Notes: a model not told the origin generated them from the sequence alone. A stretch of 27,274 nucleotides of DNA from Fen-178 sp049516835 (GCA_049516835.1 JBEKSR010000077.1:1-27274); one strand, 5' to 3'. Counted from the first letter of the stretch, positions 1-9,322 are shown. Numbers and translations: made by a program.

Positions 1-1
1 A

Positions 2-721
<720 letters not shown>

Positions 722-724
722 GGC

Positions 725-2092
725 ATGGTAGACCAACAACAAGCCCCCAAGATCATTGCCCCGGGCTATACCTTTGGCACCGTCACGGACCAGATCGCCA
801 CCGTGGTGCTGACCAAAAAGACTCCGCTCTTCTGGATGGCCGGTTTCGGGGTGGGATTCTCGCTGCTGCTGCTGTTCCTGTGGTCGATAACGGTCCTGCT
901 GGCCAAGGGCGTGGGCGTTTGGGGTAACCGCACGCCGACGATGTGGGGTTTCGACATTACGAATTTTGTGTGGTGGATCGGAATCGGCCACGCCGGGACG
1001 CTGATTTCCGCCATTCTGCTTCTGCTCAACCAGCGCTGGCGCAATTCCATCAATCGCTTCGCGGAAGCCATGACGTTGTTCGCGGTGGCCTGCGCGGGCA
1101 TGTTCCCGCTGCTGCACCTGGGCCGTCCCTGGCTGTTCTACTGGCTGTTCCCATACCCCAACACCATGAACGTGCAGCCGAATTTCCGCAGCCCGCTGGT
1201 GTGGGATGTGTTCGCCGTCTCGACCTACGCCACGGTGTCGCTGCTGTTCTGGTACGTGGGCCTGATGCCCGACCTGGCGACGCTGCGCGACCGCACCCGG
1301 AACCCCCTGGCGCGGGTCGCTTACGGGGTGATGGCGATGGGCTGGCGCGGTTCGGCGCGGCACTGGAGCGTGTACGAAACCGCGACGCTGCTGCTGGCCG
1401 GGCTGGCCACGCCGCTGGTGCTTTCGGTGCACACGGTGGTGAGCTTCGACTTCACCATCGCCATCGTGCCGGGCTGGCACAGCACCTTCTTCCCGCCTTA
1501 TTTCGTGGCGGGCGCCATTTACTCCGGTTTTGCGATGGTGCTGGCGCTGGCCATTCCGCTGCGCAAGGCTTACGGCCTGCAGGGCCTGATCACCGACAAG
1601 CACCTGGACAACTCCGCCAAGGTCATGCTGGCCACCGGGCTGATCGTGGCCTACGCTTACATCCTGGAAACCTTCACCTCGTGGTACAGCGGCAACGTCT
1701 ACGAGCAGGCGGCTTTCTGGCATCGCATGACCGGCCCTTATGCTTCTTCGTACTGGCTACTGGTCAGTTGCAACATTGCGGCGCCGCAAGCCCTGTGGTT
1801 CAAGCGGGTCCGCGGCAACCCCGCGCTGCTGTTCTGCTGGTCGCTGGTGGTGCTGGTAGGCATGTGGTTGGAGCGTTACGTGATTATCGTGAGCAGCCTG
1901 GCGCAGGACTTCCTGCCGTCTTCGTGGGGCAACTTCCATCCCACCCGTTGGGATTGGGGCACGTATCTCGGCACCATCGGGCTGTTCCTGTTCCTGTTCT
2001 TCGTGTTCATTCGTCTGCTGCCCATGATTTCGATCTTTGAGGTCCGCACGCTGCTGCCTCAGGCCAAGGTCGGAGAGGAGGCGCAAGGTTGA
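725..2092 (+). CDS. actC: Alternative complex III membrane subunit ActC (NrfD/PsrC family)
   Basis: 455-aa polytopic membrane protein of the NrfD/PsrC family with about ten hydrophobic segments. In ACIII, ActC carries the quinol site facing the ActB iron-sulfur domain. It starts at ATG 725 with a purine-rich AGGATTAGGG just upstream. Family-like features include an N-terminal soluble stretch of about 35 residues, the segment WWIGIGHAGTLISA near residues 83-96 with its conserved His, the HLGRPW motif in the following helix and a late helix with ETFTSWYSG. The related subunit ActF is encoded two genes downstream, as in all known act clusters. The stop overlaps the TTG start of actD (TTGA), which suggests translational coupling. 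Nothing is missing compared with the family. Confidence 0.95.
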   Translation: MVDQQQAPKIIAPGYTFGTVTDQIATVVLTKKTPLFWMAGFGVGFSLLLLFLWSITVLLAKGVGVWGNRTPTMWGFDITNFVWWIGIGHAGTLISAILLLLNQRWRNSINRFAEAMTLFAVACAGMFPLLHLGRPWLFYWLFPYPNTMNVQPNFRSPLVWDVFAVSTYATVSLLFWYVGLMPDLATLRDRTRNPLARVAYGVMAMGWRGSARHWSVYETATLLLAGLATPLVLSVHTVVSFDFTIAIVPGWHSTFFPPYFVAGAIYSGFAMVLALAIPLRKAYGLQGLITDKHLDNSAKVMLATGLIVAYAYILETFTSWYSGNVYEQAAFWHRMTGPYASSYWLLVSCNIAAPQALWFKRVRGNPALLFCWSLVVLVGMWLERYVIIVSSLAQDFLPSSWGNFHPTRWDWGTYLGTIGLFLFLFFVFIRLLPMISIFEVRTLLPQAKVGEEAQG

Positions 2093-2622
2093 TCAAGTCC
2101 ATCTATGGAGTGATGGCCGAGTTCGATAACCCCACCGCGCTGGTGAACGCGGCGCGGGCGGCGCGCGACAAGGGCTATCGCAAGCTCGACGCCTATTCGC
2201 CCTTCCCCATCGGAGAGCTGAGCGACGTTCTCGATCTGCACAAGAACCGGCTGCCGCTGATCGTGCTGGCCGGGGGCATTGTGGGCGGAATGGTGGGCTA
2301 CCTCATGCAGTATTACGTCACGGTATGGGATTTCCCCATCAACATCGGCGGCCGGCCGTTGCATAGCTGGCCCGCGTACATCGTGATCACGTTCGAAATG
2401 ACCATTCTGCTGGCGGCGATTTCGGCGGTCATGGGGCTGCTGGCGCTGTGCGGTTTGCCCATGTTCTACCATCCGGCGTTCAATGTGCCGCGGTTCGCGT
2501 TGGCCTCGCGCAACCGGTTCTTCCTGTCGATCGAAGCCACGGACCCGCTGTTCGACGCGCGCGCGACGTCCGAGTTTCTGGAAACGCTGGAGCCCAAAGA
2601 GGTGTCTGAAGTTGCGCCCTGA
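2089..2622 (+). CDS. actD: Alternative complex III subunit ActD (DUF3341)
   Basis: 177-aa ActD, a small membrane subunit of ACIII. It has a soluble N-terminal domain opening with SIYGVMAEFDNP, which resembles the usual DUF3341 start. The domain carries the motif DAYSPFPI, and two transmembrane helices follow (about residues 57-80 and 98-125). The start is a TTG at 2089 overlapping the actC stop by 4 nt. It is supported by a strong Shine-Dalgarno GGAGAGGAGG at 2072-2081, and no ATG fits. ActD clamps the ActC/ActF membrane part in solved ACIII structures; its catalytic role is unclear. The 3' end overlaps the most likely start of actE by 11 nt. Confidence 0.93.
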   Translation: MIKSIYGVMAEFDNPTALVNAARAARDKGYRKLDAYSPFPIGELSDVLDLHKNRLPLIVLAGGIVGGMVGYLMQYYVTVWDFPINIGGRPLHSWPAYIVITFEMTILLAAISAVMGLLALCGLPMFYHPAFNVPRFALASRNRFFLSIEATDPLFDARATSEFLETLEPKEVSEVAP

Positions 2623-3331
2623 TTTCAAGCTATCCTGGCCGGACCGCTCCCGCGAGCGGGCAATGGGCAAGCTAAAGCATGCCCCACCAATTCCAGGATC
2701 GGGCTGTTTTGGTGGGGCATGCTTTAGCTTGCCCATTCTTTCACGGAGCGTTGTTCGGGCCCGCATTTTATGCGCGATCGTGCTGGCGCTGGCCGCCTCC
2801 GGGGCGGCCTGCCGGCAGGATATGCACGACCAGCCAAAATTCATTCCGCTGCGGCCCAGCGAGTTCTTCGAGGATGGCCGGTCCGCGCGGCCGCTCCCGG
2901 AAGGGACCGTGGCCCGCGGCCACCTGAATGACGACGCCGCCTTCTACACGGGCAAAGGCCCCGATGGCAAGCCGCTCGACACCTTTCCATTCCCCGTCAC
3001 CAAAGAAGTGATGGTGCGCGGCCAGGATCGCTTCAACATCTACTGCACGCCATGCCACGACCACACGGGCTACGGCAACGGCATGATCGTCCGGCGCGGC
3101 TTCCGGCACCCGCCGTCGTATCACACCGACAAGATCCGCCAGCTTTCCAACGGATTCATTTTCGATGTCATCACCAAGGGATTTGGCGCCATGCCGGACC
3201 TCGCCGCGCAGGTTCCGCCGCGCGACCGCTGGGCCATCGTGGCCTACGTTCGCGCTCTCGAATTGAGCCAGAACGCTTCTGTTAACGACGTTCCGCCGGA
3301 AGCCCGCGCGCAACTCGGAGGCGGGAAATGA
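2612..3331 (+). CDS. actE: Alternative complex III mono-heme cytochrome c subunit ActE (lipoprotein)
   Basis: ActE is the small cytochrome c subunit that carries electrons out of ACIII. The heme-binding motif CTPCH is at about residues 145-149 (nt 3044-3058), with a candidate axial Met in GAMPDL. A lipoprotein signal is visible: hydrophobic ILCAIVLALAASGAAC, lipobox Cys at residue 67 (nt 2810). The chosen start is TTG 2612, inside actD, because AAGAGGTG sits 7 nt upstream; it gives 239 aa. The alternative ATG 2663 has poor ribosome-binding context and lies inside a repeat. With the TTG start the leader is oddly long (66 residues before the lipobox) because a perfect inverted repeat (2662-2737) is embedded in frame between start and signal peptide. 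The stop overlaps the actF start (ATGA). Function is firm, start is moderately sure. Confidence 0.9.
   Translation: MRPDFKLSWPDRSRERAMGKLKHAPPIPGSGCFGGACFSLPILSRSVVRARILCAIVLALAASGAACRQDMHDQPKFIPLRPSEFFEDGRSARPLPEGTVARGHLNDDAAFYTGKGPDGKPLDTFPFPVTKEVMVRGQDRFNIYCTPCHDHTGYGNGMIVRRGFRHPPSYHTDKIRQLSNGFIFDVITKGFGAMPDLAAQVPPRDRWAIVAYVRALELSQNASVNDVPPEARAQLGGGK
2662..2737. repeat. Perfect 29-bp inverted repeat (REP/MITE-like) inside actE
   Basis: Arms at 2662-2690 and 2709-2737 are exact reverse complements over 29 bp, with an 18-nt loop. The core of the right arm reads GGTGGGGCATGCTTTAGCTT. The element lies inside the actE coding frame between its probable TTG start and its lipoprotein signal peptide and has no in-frame stop. 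A flanking mini-palindrome CCCGCGAGCGGG lies just before it (2649-2660). The block GGTGGGGCA is shared with a second palindrome at 16638-16660, which suggests one dispersed family. Confidence 0.9.
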
Positions 3332-4494
3332 CACTTGAGGCCGACTTGAAGCGGTGGCGCTCCGGCGCCCTGGCCGCGGGCATCGCCGGCGCCGTTCTGT
3401 GCGCTATCGGTTTCTTCATTTCGCCGTTCCAGTTCTACCGCTCCTACCTGTGGTCCTACTTGTTTATCGTCGGCGTGAGTGTAGGGTCGCTCGCCTGGCT
3501 GATGCTGCAATATCTCACCGGAGGCGCTTGGGGCGTGGTCATCCGGCGGCCGTGCGAGGCGGCGGCGCGCACGCTTCCGCTGGTGGCGCTGATGTTCCTC
3601 CCCATCGCGATCGGCATCCCCAATCTGTATCCGTGGTCGCACGCCAAGCTGGTGGCGGCCGACGAAATCCTCAGGCACAAGCAGGTCTATCTGAACGTGC
3701 CGTTCTTCCTGATCCGGGCCGCGGTCTACTTTGCCGGATGGATTCTCCTTTCCTGGCTTTTCAACCGCTGGTCGGCCAGGGAAGATCGCGAAGGGGCCGC
3801 GAGGGTCCATGGGAAAATGGCCGCCCTGGCCGGGCCCGGCCTGATCTTCTGGGGCTTCAGCGTCACATTCATGGCGGTGGATTGGGTGCTCTCGCTCGAC
3901 CCGCACTGGTTCTCAACCATGTTCGGAATGCTTTTCATGGCGGGGCAGGCCCTCTCATCGATGGCCTTTCTGATTGCGCTGATGGTGCTGCTTTCCCGCC
4001 GCCGTCCGATGTCGGAGATTCTCACACCGCGCCATTTGCACGACCTGGGCAAGTTCCTGCTGGCCCTGGTGATGGTCTGGGCCTACTTTTCGTTTTCGCA
4101 GTTCCTGATCATCTGGGCCGGCAACCTGCCCGACGAGATCCCGTGGTATCTGGACCGGCTGCGCGGCGGCTGGCAGTACGTGGCCCTGGCGCTGGTGATT
4201 GGCCATTTCGCGCTGCCCTTCGCCCTGCTGCTTTCGCGCGACCTCAAACGCAATTTCAAGCTGCTGGCCGGTATTGCGATCTGCGTCCTGTTCATGCGGA
4301 TGGTGGACCTCTACTGGCTGGTGGCGCCGGACTTCCGCAAAGGGCGGTTCGGCCTGAGCTGGATGGATATTACGGCCCCGATCGGGATCGGCGGAATCTG
4401 GCTGGCATACTTCCTCATCCAATTAGGTGAGCGCCCGCTGATGCCGCCGGGCGATCCGCACTTGATCGAGGCTTTGGAACATGGACGAGAATAA
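3328..4494 (+). CDS. actF: Alternative complex III membrane subunit ActF (NrfD/PsrC-like)
   Basis: 388-aa polytopic membrane protein with about ten hydrophobic segments, the second NrfD-like subunit of ACIII, paired with ActC in the membrane. Family-typical segments include FQFYRSYLWSYLFIVG near the first helices, IPNLYPW, MAVDWVLSLDPHWFSTMFG in mid-protein and FSQFLIIWAGNLPDEIPWY in the later half. These match the conserved ActF core. ATG 3328 overlaps the actE stop by 4 nt (ATGA). The 3' end overlaps the start of the next small membrane-protein gene by 14 nt. Length is normal for the short ActF form. Confidence 0.94.
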   Translation: MTLEADLKRWRSGALAAGIAGAVLCAIGFFISPFQFYRSYLWSYLFIVGVSVGSLAWLMLQYLTGGAWGVVIRRPCEAAARTLPLVALMFLPIAIGIPNLYPWSHAKLVAADEILRHKQVYLNVPFFLIRAAVYFAGWILLSWLFNRWSAREDREGAARVHGKMAALAGPGLIFWGFSVTFMAVDWVLSLDPHWFSTMFGMLFMAGQALSSMAFLIALMVLLSRRRPMSEILTPRHLHDLGKFLLALVMVWAYFSFSQFLIIWAGNLPDEIPWYLDRLRGGWQYVALALVIGHFALPFALLLSRDLKRNFKLLAGIAICVLFMRMVDLYWLVAPDFRKGRFGLSWMDITAPIGIGGIWLAYFLIQLGERPLMPPGDPHLIEALEHGRE

Positions 4495-4885
4495 CCAGCA
4501 CACTCGCCGAGCCGGTCACGAAGAAACCGACATCAACGTGTGGGCGGTGGGCAAGTTCGCCGTCGCGCTGGTGCTGGTGGCCGTGGCAGCGCTCTTTCTG
4601 CTGTTGGGGCTGTTCCGGTATTTGCTTTCGCGCGAAGGGGGCCCTCCGGCGGGACGTTCCCAGGTTGCCGCCAGCGAACCGGCCAAGGCGTTTCCCCAGC
4701 CGCAACTGCAAGAGAATGAGGTGCTGGATTTGAAAGCCATTCGCGCGGCGGAAGACCAGGTTCTGAACGGCTACGCCTGGATGGATCCGGAAAAGGGCGT
4801 GGTGCGGATTCCCATCGATCGCGCCATAGATCTGCTGGCCGAGCGCGGTCTGCCGTCGCGGCCGCCGGCAGGAGAACTGAAATGA
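4481..4885 (+). CDS. Small single-pass membrane protein in the ACIII-caa3 operon, unknown function
   Basis: 134-aa protein that I do not recognise as a named family. It has a charged N-terminus of about 20 residues, one strong transmembrane helix (about residues 22-47), a low-complexity linker rich in Pro, Ala and Glu, and a well-formed C-terminal segment of about 50 residues. That segment carries LDLKAIRAAEDQVLNGYAW and then RIPIDRAIDLLAERGLP. By topology the C-terminal part should face the periplasm. The gene overlaps actF by 14 nt and the SCO gene by 4 nt (ATGA), so it is locked in the operon between complex III and copper delivery. It could be an accessory subunit of ACIII (some clusters carry an extra ActG-type protein) or an assembly factor; both are inference. 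Confidence 0.8.
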   Translation: MDENNQHTRRAGHEETDINVWAVGKFAVALVLVAVAALFLLLGLFRYLLSREGGPPAGRSQVAASEPAKAFPQPQLQENEVLDLKAIRAAEDQVLNGYAWMDPEKGVVRIPIDRAIDLLAERGLPSRPPAGELK

Positions 4886-5745
4886 GGATGCTGTGGCTTT
4901 TCGCTTTCGCCGGTTCCGCCGCGTTCGCGCAGCCCGGCCAGCCGGCCCCGGTACAGCCCTCGTTGACCATGCAGGATTCCAACCTGAAGCCGGCGCTTCC
5001 CAGCGAGCTTCTGGGCGTGGGAATCGACCAGAAGCTCGACCAACAGGCGCCGCTGAATGCGGTTTTCCTCGATGAAGCGGGCCGCGCGGTCCCCCTCTCG
5101 AGCTTCTTCCAAACCGGGAAGCCCGTGCTTCTGGCGCCCGTTTACTACCGTTGCCCCATGCTTTGCACGCAGATTTTGAACGGCGTCGCCAGCAGCCTGA
5201 AAGCCGTCTCGCTCAACCCCGGGCGGGATTTCGAAATCCTCAGCGTCAGCTTCGATCCGAAAGATACCTCGGAACTGGCGGCTGCGAAAAAACAGACGTA
5301 CCTGCGGCGCTACGGCCGGCCGAATACCGCCAACGGGTGGCACTTTCTCACCGGCGATCCGGCCAACATCAAGGCTCTGATGGACGCCGTGGGTTTCCAC
5401 TACAAGTACGACCCCGCCACCGACCAGTTCGCGCACGCCAGCGGCATCATGATTCTGACGCCCGGCGGCCGCCTCTCGCGCTACTTCTATGGCGTGGAAT
5501 ACGCCCCGCGGGATGTGCGCCTGGGCCTGGTGGAGGCTTCGCACAGCAAGATCGGCAACCCGGTGGACCAGATTCTGTTGTTCTGTTACCATTACGACCC
5601 GGCCACGGGCAAGTACGGCGCCGTCGCCGTCAACCTGCTGCGCGCCGTCAGCGCCGGTTTCGTTCTGATCTGCGGCGGTTTTCTGATCGTCGTCTGGCGG
5701 CGCGAGCTCCGCGCCGGCCGGCGCACGCCGACGCAGGCCGGATAA
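4882..5745 (+). CDS. SCO1/SenC/PrrC-type copper chaperone for cytochrome oxidase
   Basis: 287-aa exported thioredoxin-fold protein of the SCO family, which delivers copper to, or reduces, the CuA site of cytochrome oxidase subunit II. It has a short signal peptide ending near AFAQ (about residue 16), the copper motif CPMLC at residues 91-95 and the partner His at residue 185 in FAHASG. A C-terminal transmembrane helix (about residues 255-275) follows. SCO proteins usually have one N-terminal anchor, so this C-terminal anchor is a variant of the family that also occurs elsewhere. It overlaps the upstream gene by 4 nt and precedes coxB by 6 nt, which fits a job in CuA assembly of this very oxidase. 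Confidence 0.93.
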   Translation: MRMLWLFAFAGSAAFAQPGQPAPVQPSLTMQDSNLKPALPSELLGVGIDQKLDQQAPLNAVFLDEAGRAVPLSSFFQTGKPVLLAPVYYRCPMLCTQILNGVASSLKAVSLNPGRDFEILSVSFDPKDTSELAAAKKQTYLRRYGRPNTANGWHFLTGDPANIKALMDAVGFHYKYDPATDQFAHASGIMILTPGGRLSRYFYGVEYAPRDVRLGLVEASHSKIGNPVDQILLFCYHYDPATGKYGAVAVNLLRAVSAGFVLICGGFLIVVWRRELRAGRRTPTQAG

Positions 5746-5751
5746 TTCGAA

Positions 5752-6696
5752 ATGGGACTGCCACGTCTATTTCCGGTTCAAGCGTCCACCTTCGCACCCG
5801 ACGTGGACCACCTCCTGTACTTTCTGCTGGCGGTTGCGGTTTTCTTTTCGCTGGCGATCTTCTGCTCCATCTTCTACTTTGCCATTCGCTACCGGCGGCG
5901 TTCCGAAAACGAATTGCCGCGCGCCATCCATGGCGGGATGGCGCTCGAGATCCTGTGGAGCGTGATCCCCTTGGGACTCACCATGGTGATGTTCACCTGG
6001 GGCGCCAGCATCTACTTCAACGAAAGCCGGCCGCCGGACAACGCCCTGGATATCTACGTCGTCGGCAAGCAGTGGATGTGGAAGCTCGAGCACCTGGGGG
6101 GGCAGAGGGAGATCAACGAGCTGCACATCCCCGTGGGACAGGCGGTGCGGCTCACCATGACGTCGGAAGACGTCATCCACAGTTTTTTTGTGCCCGCGTT
6201 CCGCACCAAGCAGGACGCGGTTCCCGGCCGCTACACCACCACCTGGTTCACGCCTACCAAGGCGGGCAAGTACCACCTGTTCTGCGCCGAGTATTGCGGC
6301 ACCAACCATTCCCGCATGGGCGGCTGGGTCTATGTCATGGAACCGCGGGACTACGAGGCCTGGCTGAGCGGCGGCACTTCTGGCGGGTCGCTGGCGGAGA
6401 ACGGACAAAAGCTGTTTGACGAGCTGGCCTGCGGAAACTGCCACAAGCCCGATGGCTCCGGCCGGTGCCCCAGCCTGACCGGACTTTTCGGCAAGACCGT
6501 CCAGCTTGCCGGCGGCGCTACCGTCAAGGCGGACGAAGGCTACATCCGCGAATCCATCCTGCAACCTCAGGCCAAGATCGTGGCCGGCTACGGGCCAATC
6601 ATGCCGACCTTCCAGGGACTGGTTACCGAAGAGGGCGTCATGCAGTTGATCGAGTACATCAAGTCGCTAGGGCCGCCACCGGCGTTGCCTCGCTAG
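5752..6696 (+). CDS. coxB: Cytochrome c oxidase subunit II with fused cytochrome c domain (caa3-type)
   Basis: 314-aa subunit II of an oxygen reductase. Two N-terminal transmembrane helices (about residues 20-46 and 64-83) are followed by the periplasmic cupredoxin domain. All CuA ligands are visible: His143, then Cys178, Glu180, Cys182, His186 and Met189 in CAEYCGTNHSRM. A C-terminal cytochrome c domain follows, with CGNCH at residues 227-231 and a candidate axial Met at 284 (IMPTF). The fusion is the mark of caa3 oxidases, in which the tethered cytochrome replaces a free carrier. No obvious cleavable signal precedes the first helix. Placed right after SCO and before coxA. Ribosome binding site upstream of ATG 5752 is weak. 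Confidence 0.96.
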   Translation: MGLPRLFPVQASTFAPDVDHLLYFLLAVAVFFSLAIFCSIFYFAIRYRRRSENELPRAIHGGMALEILWSVIPLGLTMVMFTWGASIYFNESRPPDNALDIYVVGKQWMWKLEHLGGQREINELHIPVGQAVRLTMTSEDVIHSFFVPAFRTKQDAVPGRYTTTWFTPTKAGKYHLFCAEYCGTNHSRMGGWVYVMEPRDYEAWLSGGTSGGSLAENGQKLFDELACGNCHKPDGSGRCPSLTGLFGKTVQLAGGATVKADEGYIRESILQPQAKIVAGYGPIMPTFQGLVTEEGVMQLIEYIKSLGPPPALPR

Positions 6697-6702
6697 AAAC
6701 CT

Positions 6703-8328
6703 ATGATTACCGCGGCGGTACAAGAACGAGAAGATTACTTAAACGCCACTCACGGCCTCAAATCGTGGCTCCTCACCAAGGACCATAAGCGCATCGGACT
6801 GCTGTACCTCGCCACCATCACCCTGTTCTTCTTTCTCGGCGGCGCCTTCGCCACGGTGATCCGCATCGAGTTACTGACCCCGGGGGGCGGCCTGGTCAGT
6901 TCGGAGACCTATAACAAGCTCTTCACCATGCACGGCGTGACCATGATCTTTTTCTTCCTGATCCCGTCGATTCCCGCCGTCCTGGGAAACTTCTTCCTCC
7001 CCATGATGATCGGGGCGCGCGACCTGGCATTTCCGAGAATCAACCTGCTGAGCTGGTATCTGCTGGTGGTCGGCGGCCTGTTCGCCCTCTTCGCCATGCT
7101 GGCGGGCGGCGTGGATACCGGCTGGACTTTTTACACCCCCTACAGCACCACCTACTCGAACACCTGGGTGATTGCCACCGCGCTGGGCATTTTCGTGGCG
7201 GGCTTCTCCTCCATCCTGACCGGACTGAACTTCATCGTGACGGTGCACCGCATGCGCGCTCCCGGCATGACCTGGTTCCGCATGCCGCTGTTCGTCTGGG
7301 CGCACTACGCCACCGCCCTGATCCAGGTGCTGGGCACGCCCGTGCTGGCCGTGACCCTGGTTCTGGTGCTCTGCGAGCGCGTCTTCCACATCGGGATCTT
7401 CGACCCCGCGCTGGGCGGCGATCCGGTCCTGTTCCAGCACCTGTTCTGGTTCTACTCGCACCCCGCCGTTTACATCATGATTCTGCCCGCCATGGGCGTG
7501 GTCTCGGAGTTGATTTCGACCTTCTCGCGCAAGGCCATCTTTGGCTACCGCGTGGTAGCCTTCTCCAGCGTGGCCATCGCAGTGCTCGGCTTCCTGGTGT
7601 GGGGCCACCACATGTTCGTCAGCGGCCAATCGGTTTTTGCCGGCATGGCGTTCTCGTTCCTGAGCTACTTTGTGGCCATACCGTCGGCCATCAAGGTGTT
7701 CAATTGGACGGCCACGCTGTACAAAGGCTCCATCTCCTATGCCACGCCGATGCTCTACGCTTTCGGTTTCATCGGCGTGTTCACCATCGGCGGCCTGACG
7801 GGGCTTTTCGTGGCGGCGCTGGGCATCGACGTGCACGTCACCGACACCTATTTCGTGGTGGCGCACTTTCACTACATCATGGTGGGCGGCGCCATCATGG
7901 CCTACCTGGGCGGCCTGCACTATTGGTGGCCGAAGATGACGGGGCGCATGTATCCGGAAGCGTGGGCGAAGCTCTCGGCACTGGTGATCTTCCTGGGTTT
8001 CAACCTGACTTTCTTCCCGCAGTTTATTCTCGGGTACCTGGGGATGCCGCGGCGCTACCACACCTATCCGGCCGAGTTCCAGATACTGCACGTGCTCTCC
8101 ACCGCGGGCGCTTCAGTGCTGGCGGTCGGCTATGCCATCCCCATGATTTACTTCGCCTGGTCGCTGCGCTACGGGAAGGTGGCGGGCGCCAATCCCTGGG
8201 GCGCCTCGGGTCTGGAATGGAAAACGGCCTCGCCGCCGCCGGTCCACAATTTCGACAGGATCCCGGTGGTCACGCACGATGCTTACGACTACAGCACGGT
8301 AGTCGGAGAGGCGGTCGAAGTTGGCTAG
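6703..8328 (+). CDS. coxA: Cytochrome c oxidase subunit I (caa3-type, A2-like)
   Basis: 541-aa catalytic subunit with about twelve transmembrane helices; reduces O2 to water and pumps protons. Ligands can be placed: His77 and His390 for the low-spin heme, His388 for the high-spin heme, and His253, His302 and His303 for CuB. Tyr257 in SHPAVY is the Tyr that cross-links to the CuB His. The motif WFYSHPAVY has Tyr-Ser in place of the Glu of A1 oxidases. This is typical of the A2 branch, such as Rhodothermus caa3. ATG 6703 follows coxB by 6 nt; the stop lies inside the start of coxC (8 nt overlap). Length is normal. Confidence 0.97.
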   Translation: MITAAVQEREDYLNATHGLKSWLLTKDHKRIGLLYLATITLFFFLGGAFATVIRIELLTPGGGLVSSETYNKLFTMHGVTMIFFFLIPSIPAVLGNFFLPMMIGARDLAFPRINLLSWYLLVVGGLFALFAMLAGGVDTGWTFYTPYSTTYSNTWVIATALGIFVAGFSSILTGLNFIVTVHRMRAPGMTWFRMPLFVWAHYATALIQVLGTPVLAVTLVLVLCERVFHIGIFDPALGGDPVLFQHLFWFYSHPAVYIMILPAMGVVSELISTFSRKAIFGYRVVAFSSVAIAVLGFLVWGHHMFVSGQSVFAGMAFSFLSYFVAIPSAIKVFNWTATLYKGSISYATPMLYAFGFIGVFTIGGLTGLFVAALGIDVHVTDTYFVVAHFHYIMVGGAIMAYLGGLHYWWPKMTGRMYPEAWAKLSALVIFLGFNLTFFPQFILGYLGMPRRYHTYPAEFQILHVLSTAGASVLAVGYAIPMIYFAWSLRYGKVAGANPWGASGLEWKTASPPPVHNFDRIPVVTHDAYDYSTVVGEAVEVG

Positions 8329-8968
8329 CGCGCTCGAAGAACAGTTCGACACCGAAGCCCAGCAGAAGGACGCCTCGACACTGGGGATGTGGATCTTCCT
8401 CATCACCGAGGTCATGTTCTTCGGCGGCATGTTCACCGCATACACGGTGTACCGCCGGGCGTATTCGGACGCGTTCGCGGTGGCCAGCGCGAGCCTGAAC
8501 GTGACCATCGGCGCCATCAACACCGCCGTCCTGCTGGTCAGCAGCTTCACCATGGCGATGGCCGTCCGGGCCGCACAGCTCGGCCGGCGCAGGACGCTCG
8601 TTCTGTTCCTGGTGTTGACGCTGATCTTCGGCGGCGTCTTTCTGGGCGTGAAAGCTTACGAATGGAATGAGAAGTTCGAACAGCACCACGTGCCGGGACC
8701 GTCGTTCCACTTAGGCGGCGTCCCACAACAGGGCCACGCCCAGTTGTTCTTCTCGCTCTACTTCGCCATGACCGGCCTGCACGCGCTGCACATGGTGGTA
8801 GGGGTTGGAATCATCTCATGGCTGATCTGGCTGGCGCATAAGGGAAGGTTCACCGCCGAGTACAATACGCCCGTGGATATCGCCGGCCTGTATTGGCACT
8901 TTGTCGACATCATTTGGATTTTCCTGTTCCCGCTGCTGTACCTGATTGACCGGCACTTACCGAAATAG
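8321..8968 (+). CDS. coxC: Cytochrome c oxidase subunit III
   Basis: 215-aa subunit III of the short five-helix type seen in caa3 and quinol oxidases. Family signatures are LGMWIFLITEVMFFGGMF in the first helix, the FHLGG and FFSLYFAMTGLHALHMVVG segments, and the closing YWHFVDIIWIFLFPLLYL. It stabilises subunit I and supports proton uptake. The start is TTG 8321, which overlaps the coxA stop by 8 nt and has GGAGAGGCGG upstream. No ATG upstream fits the frame. The gene ends 2 nt before coxD. Confidence 0.94.
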   Translation: MASALEEQFDTEAQQKDASTLGMWIFLITEVMFFGGMFTAYTVYRRAYSDAFAVASASLNVTIGAINTAVLLVSSFTMAMAVRAAQLGRRRTLVLFLVLTLIFGGVFLGVKAYEWNEKFEQHHVPGPSFHLGGVPQQGHAQLFFSLYFAMTGLHALHMVVGVGIISWLIWLAHKGRFTAEYNTPVDIAGLYWHFVDIIWIFLFPLLYLIDRHLPK

Positions 8969-8970
8969 CC

Positions 8971-9270
8971 ATGACCGAACACATCGATTCCATAAGAACC
9001 TACGCACTGGCGCTGCTGGCGCTGCTGGCGCTCACGGCAGCGACCACGCTGGTGGCGTTTGTCGACCTGGGCGAGTTCAGCGTGGTCGCGGCACTGGCGA
9101 TCGCCGTGTGCAAGATGCTGTTGGTGGCGCTCTTCTTCATGCACGTGCGCCACAGCACCAAGCTCACGAAGCTGGTGGTGCTAGGCGGGTTGCTATGGCT
9201 GGTGATCCTGCTCATGCTGACCTTGAGCGATTTCACCACGCGCGGCTGGATCGGCGTCCCGGGAAGGTAA
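8971..9270 (+). CDS. coxD: Cytochrome c oxidase subunit IV (prokaryotic small subunit)
   Basis: 99-aa protein with three hydrophobic segments, matching the small caa3 subunit IV family. The second helix has the family-like stretch CKMLLVALFFMHVRHSTKL. It starts 2 nt after the coxC stop and is the last gene of the respiratory operon. It is not needed for catalysis in the family, but assists assembly or stability. No convincing terminator was found: the GC-rich GGCGCTGCCGCG followed by TTTTT at 9271-9287 would form only a very weak hairpin. Confidence 0.88.
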   Translation: MTEHIDSIRTYALALLALLALTAATTLVAFVDLGEFSVVAALAIAVCKMLLVALFFMHVRHSTKLTKLVVLGGLLWLVILLMLTLSDFTTRGWIGVPGR

Positions 9271-9322
9271 GGCGCTGCCGCGTTTTTCGTGGGTGACCGG
9301 CCTTCCGGAAATCGCCCGAAAC

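Noticed and set aside
9271..9287. GC-rich stretch plus TTTTT after coxD as a terminator
   Set aside because: The stem would have only about three pairs, too weak to call.
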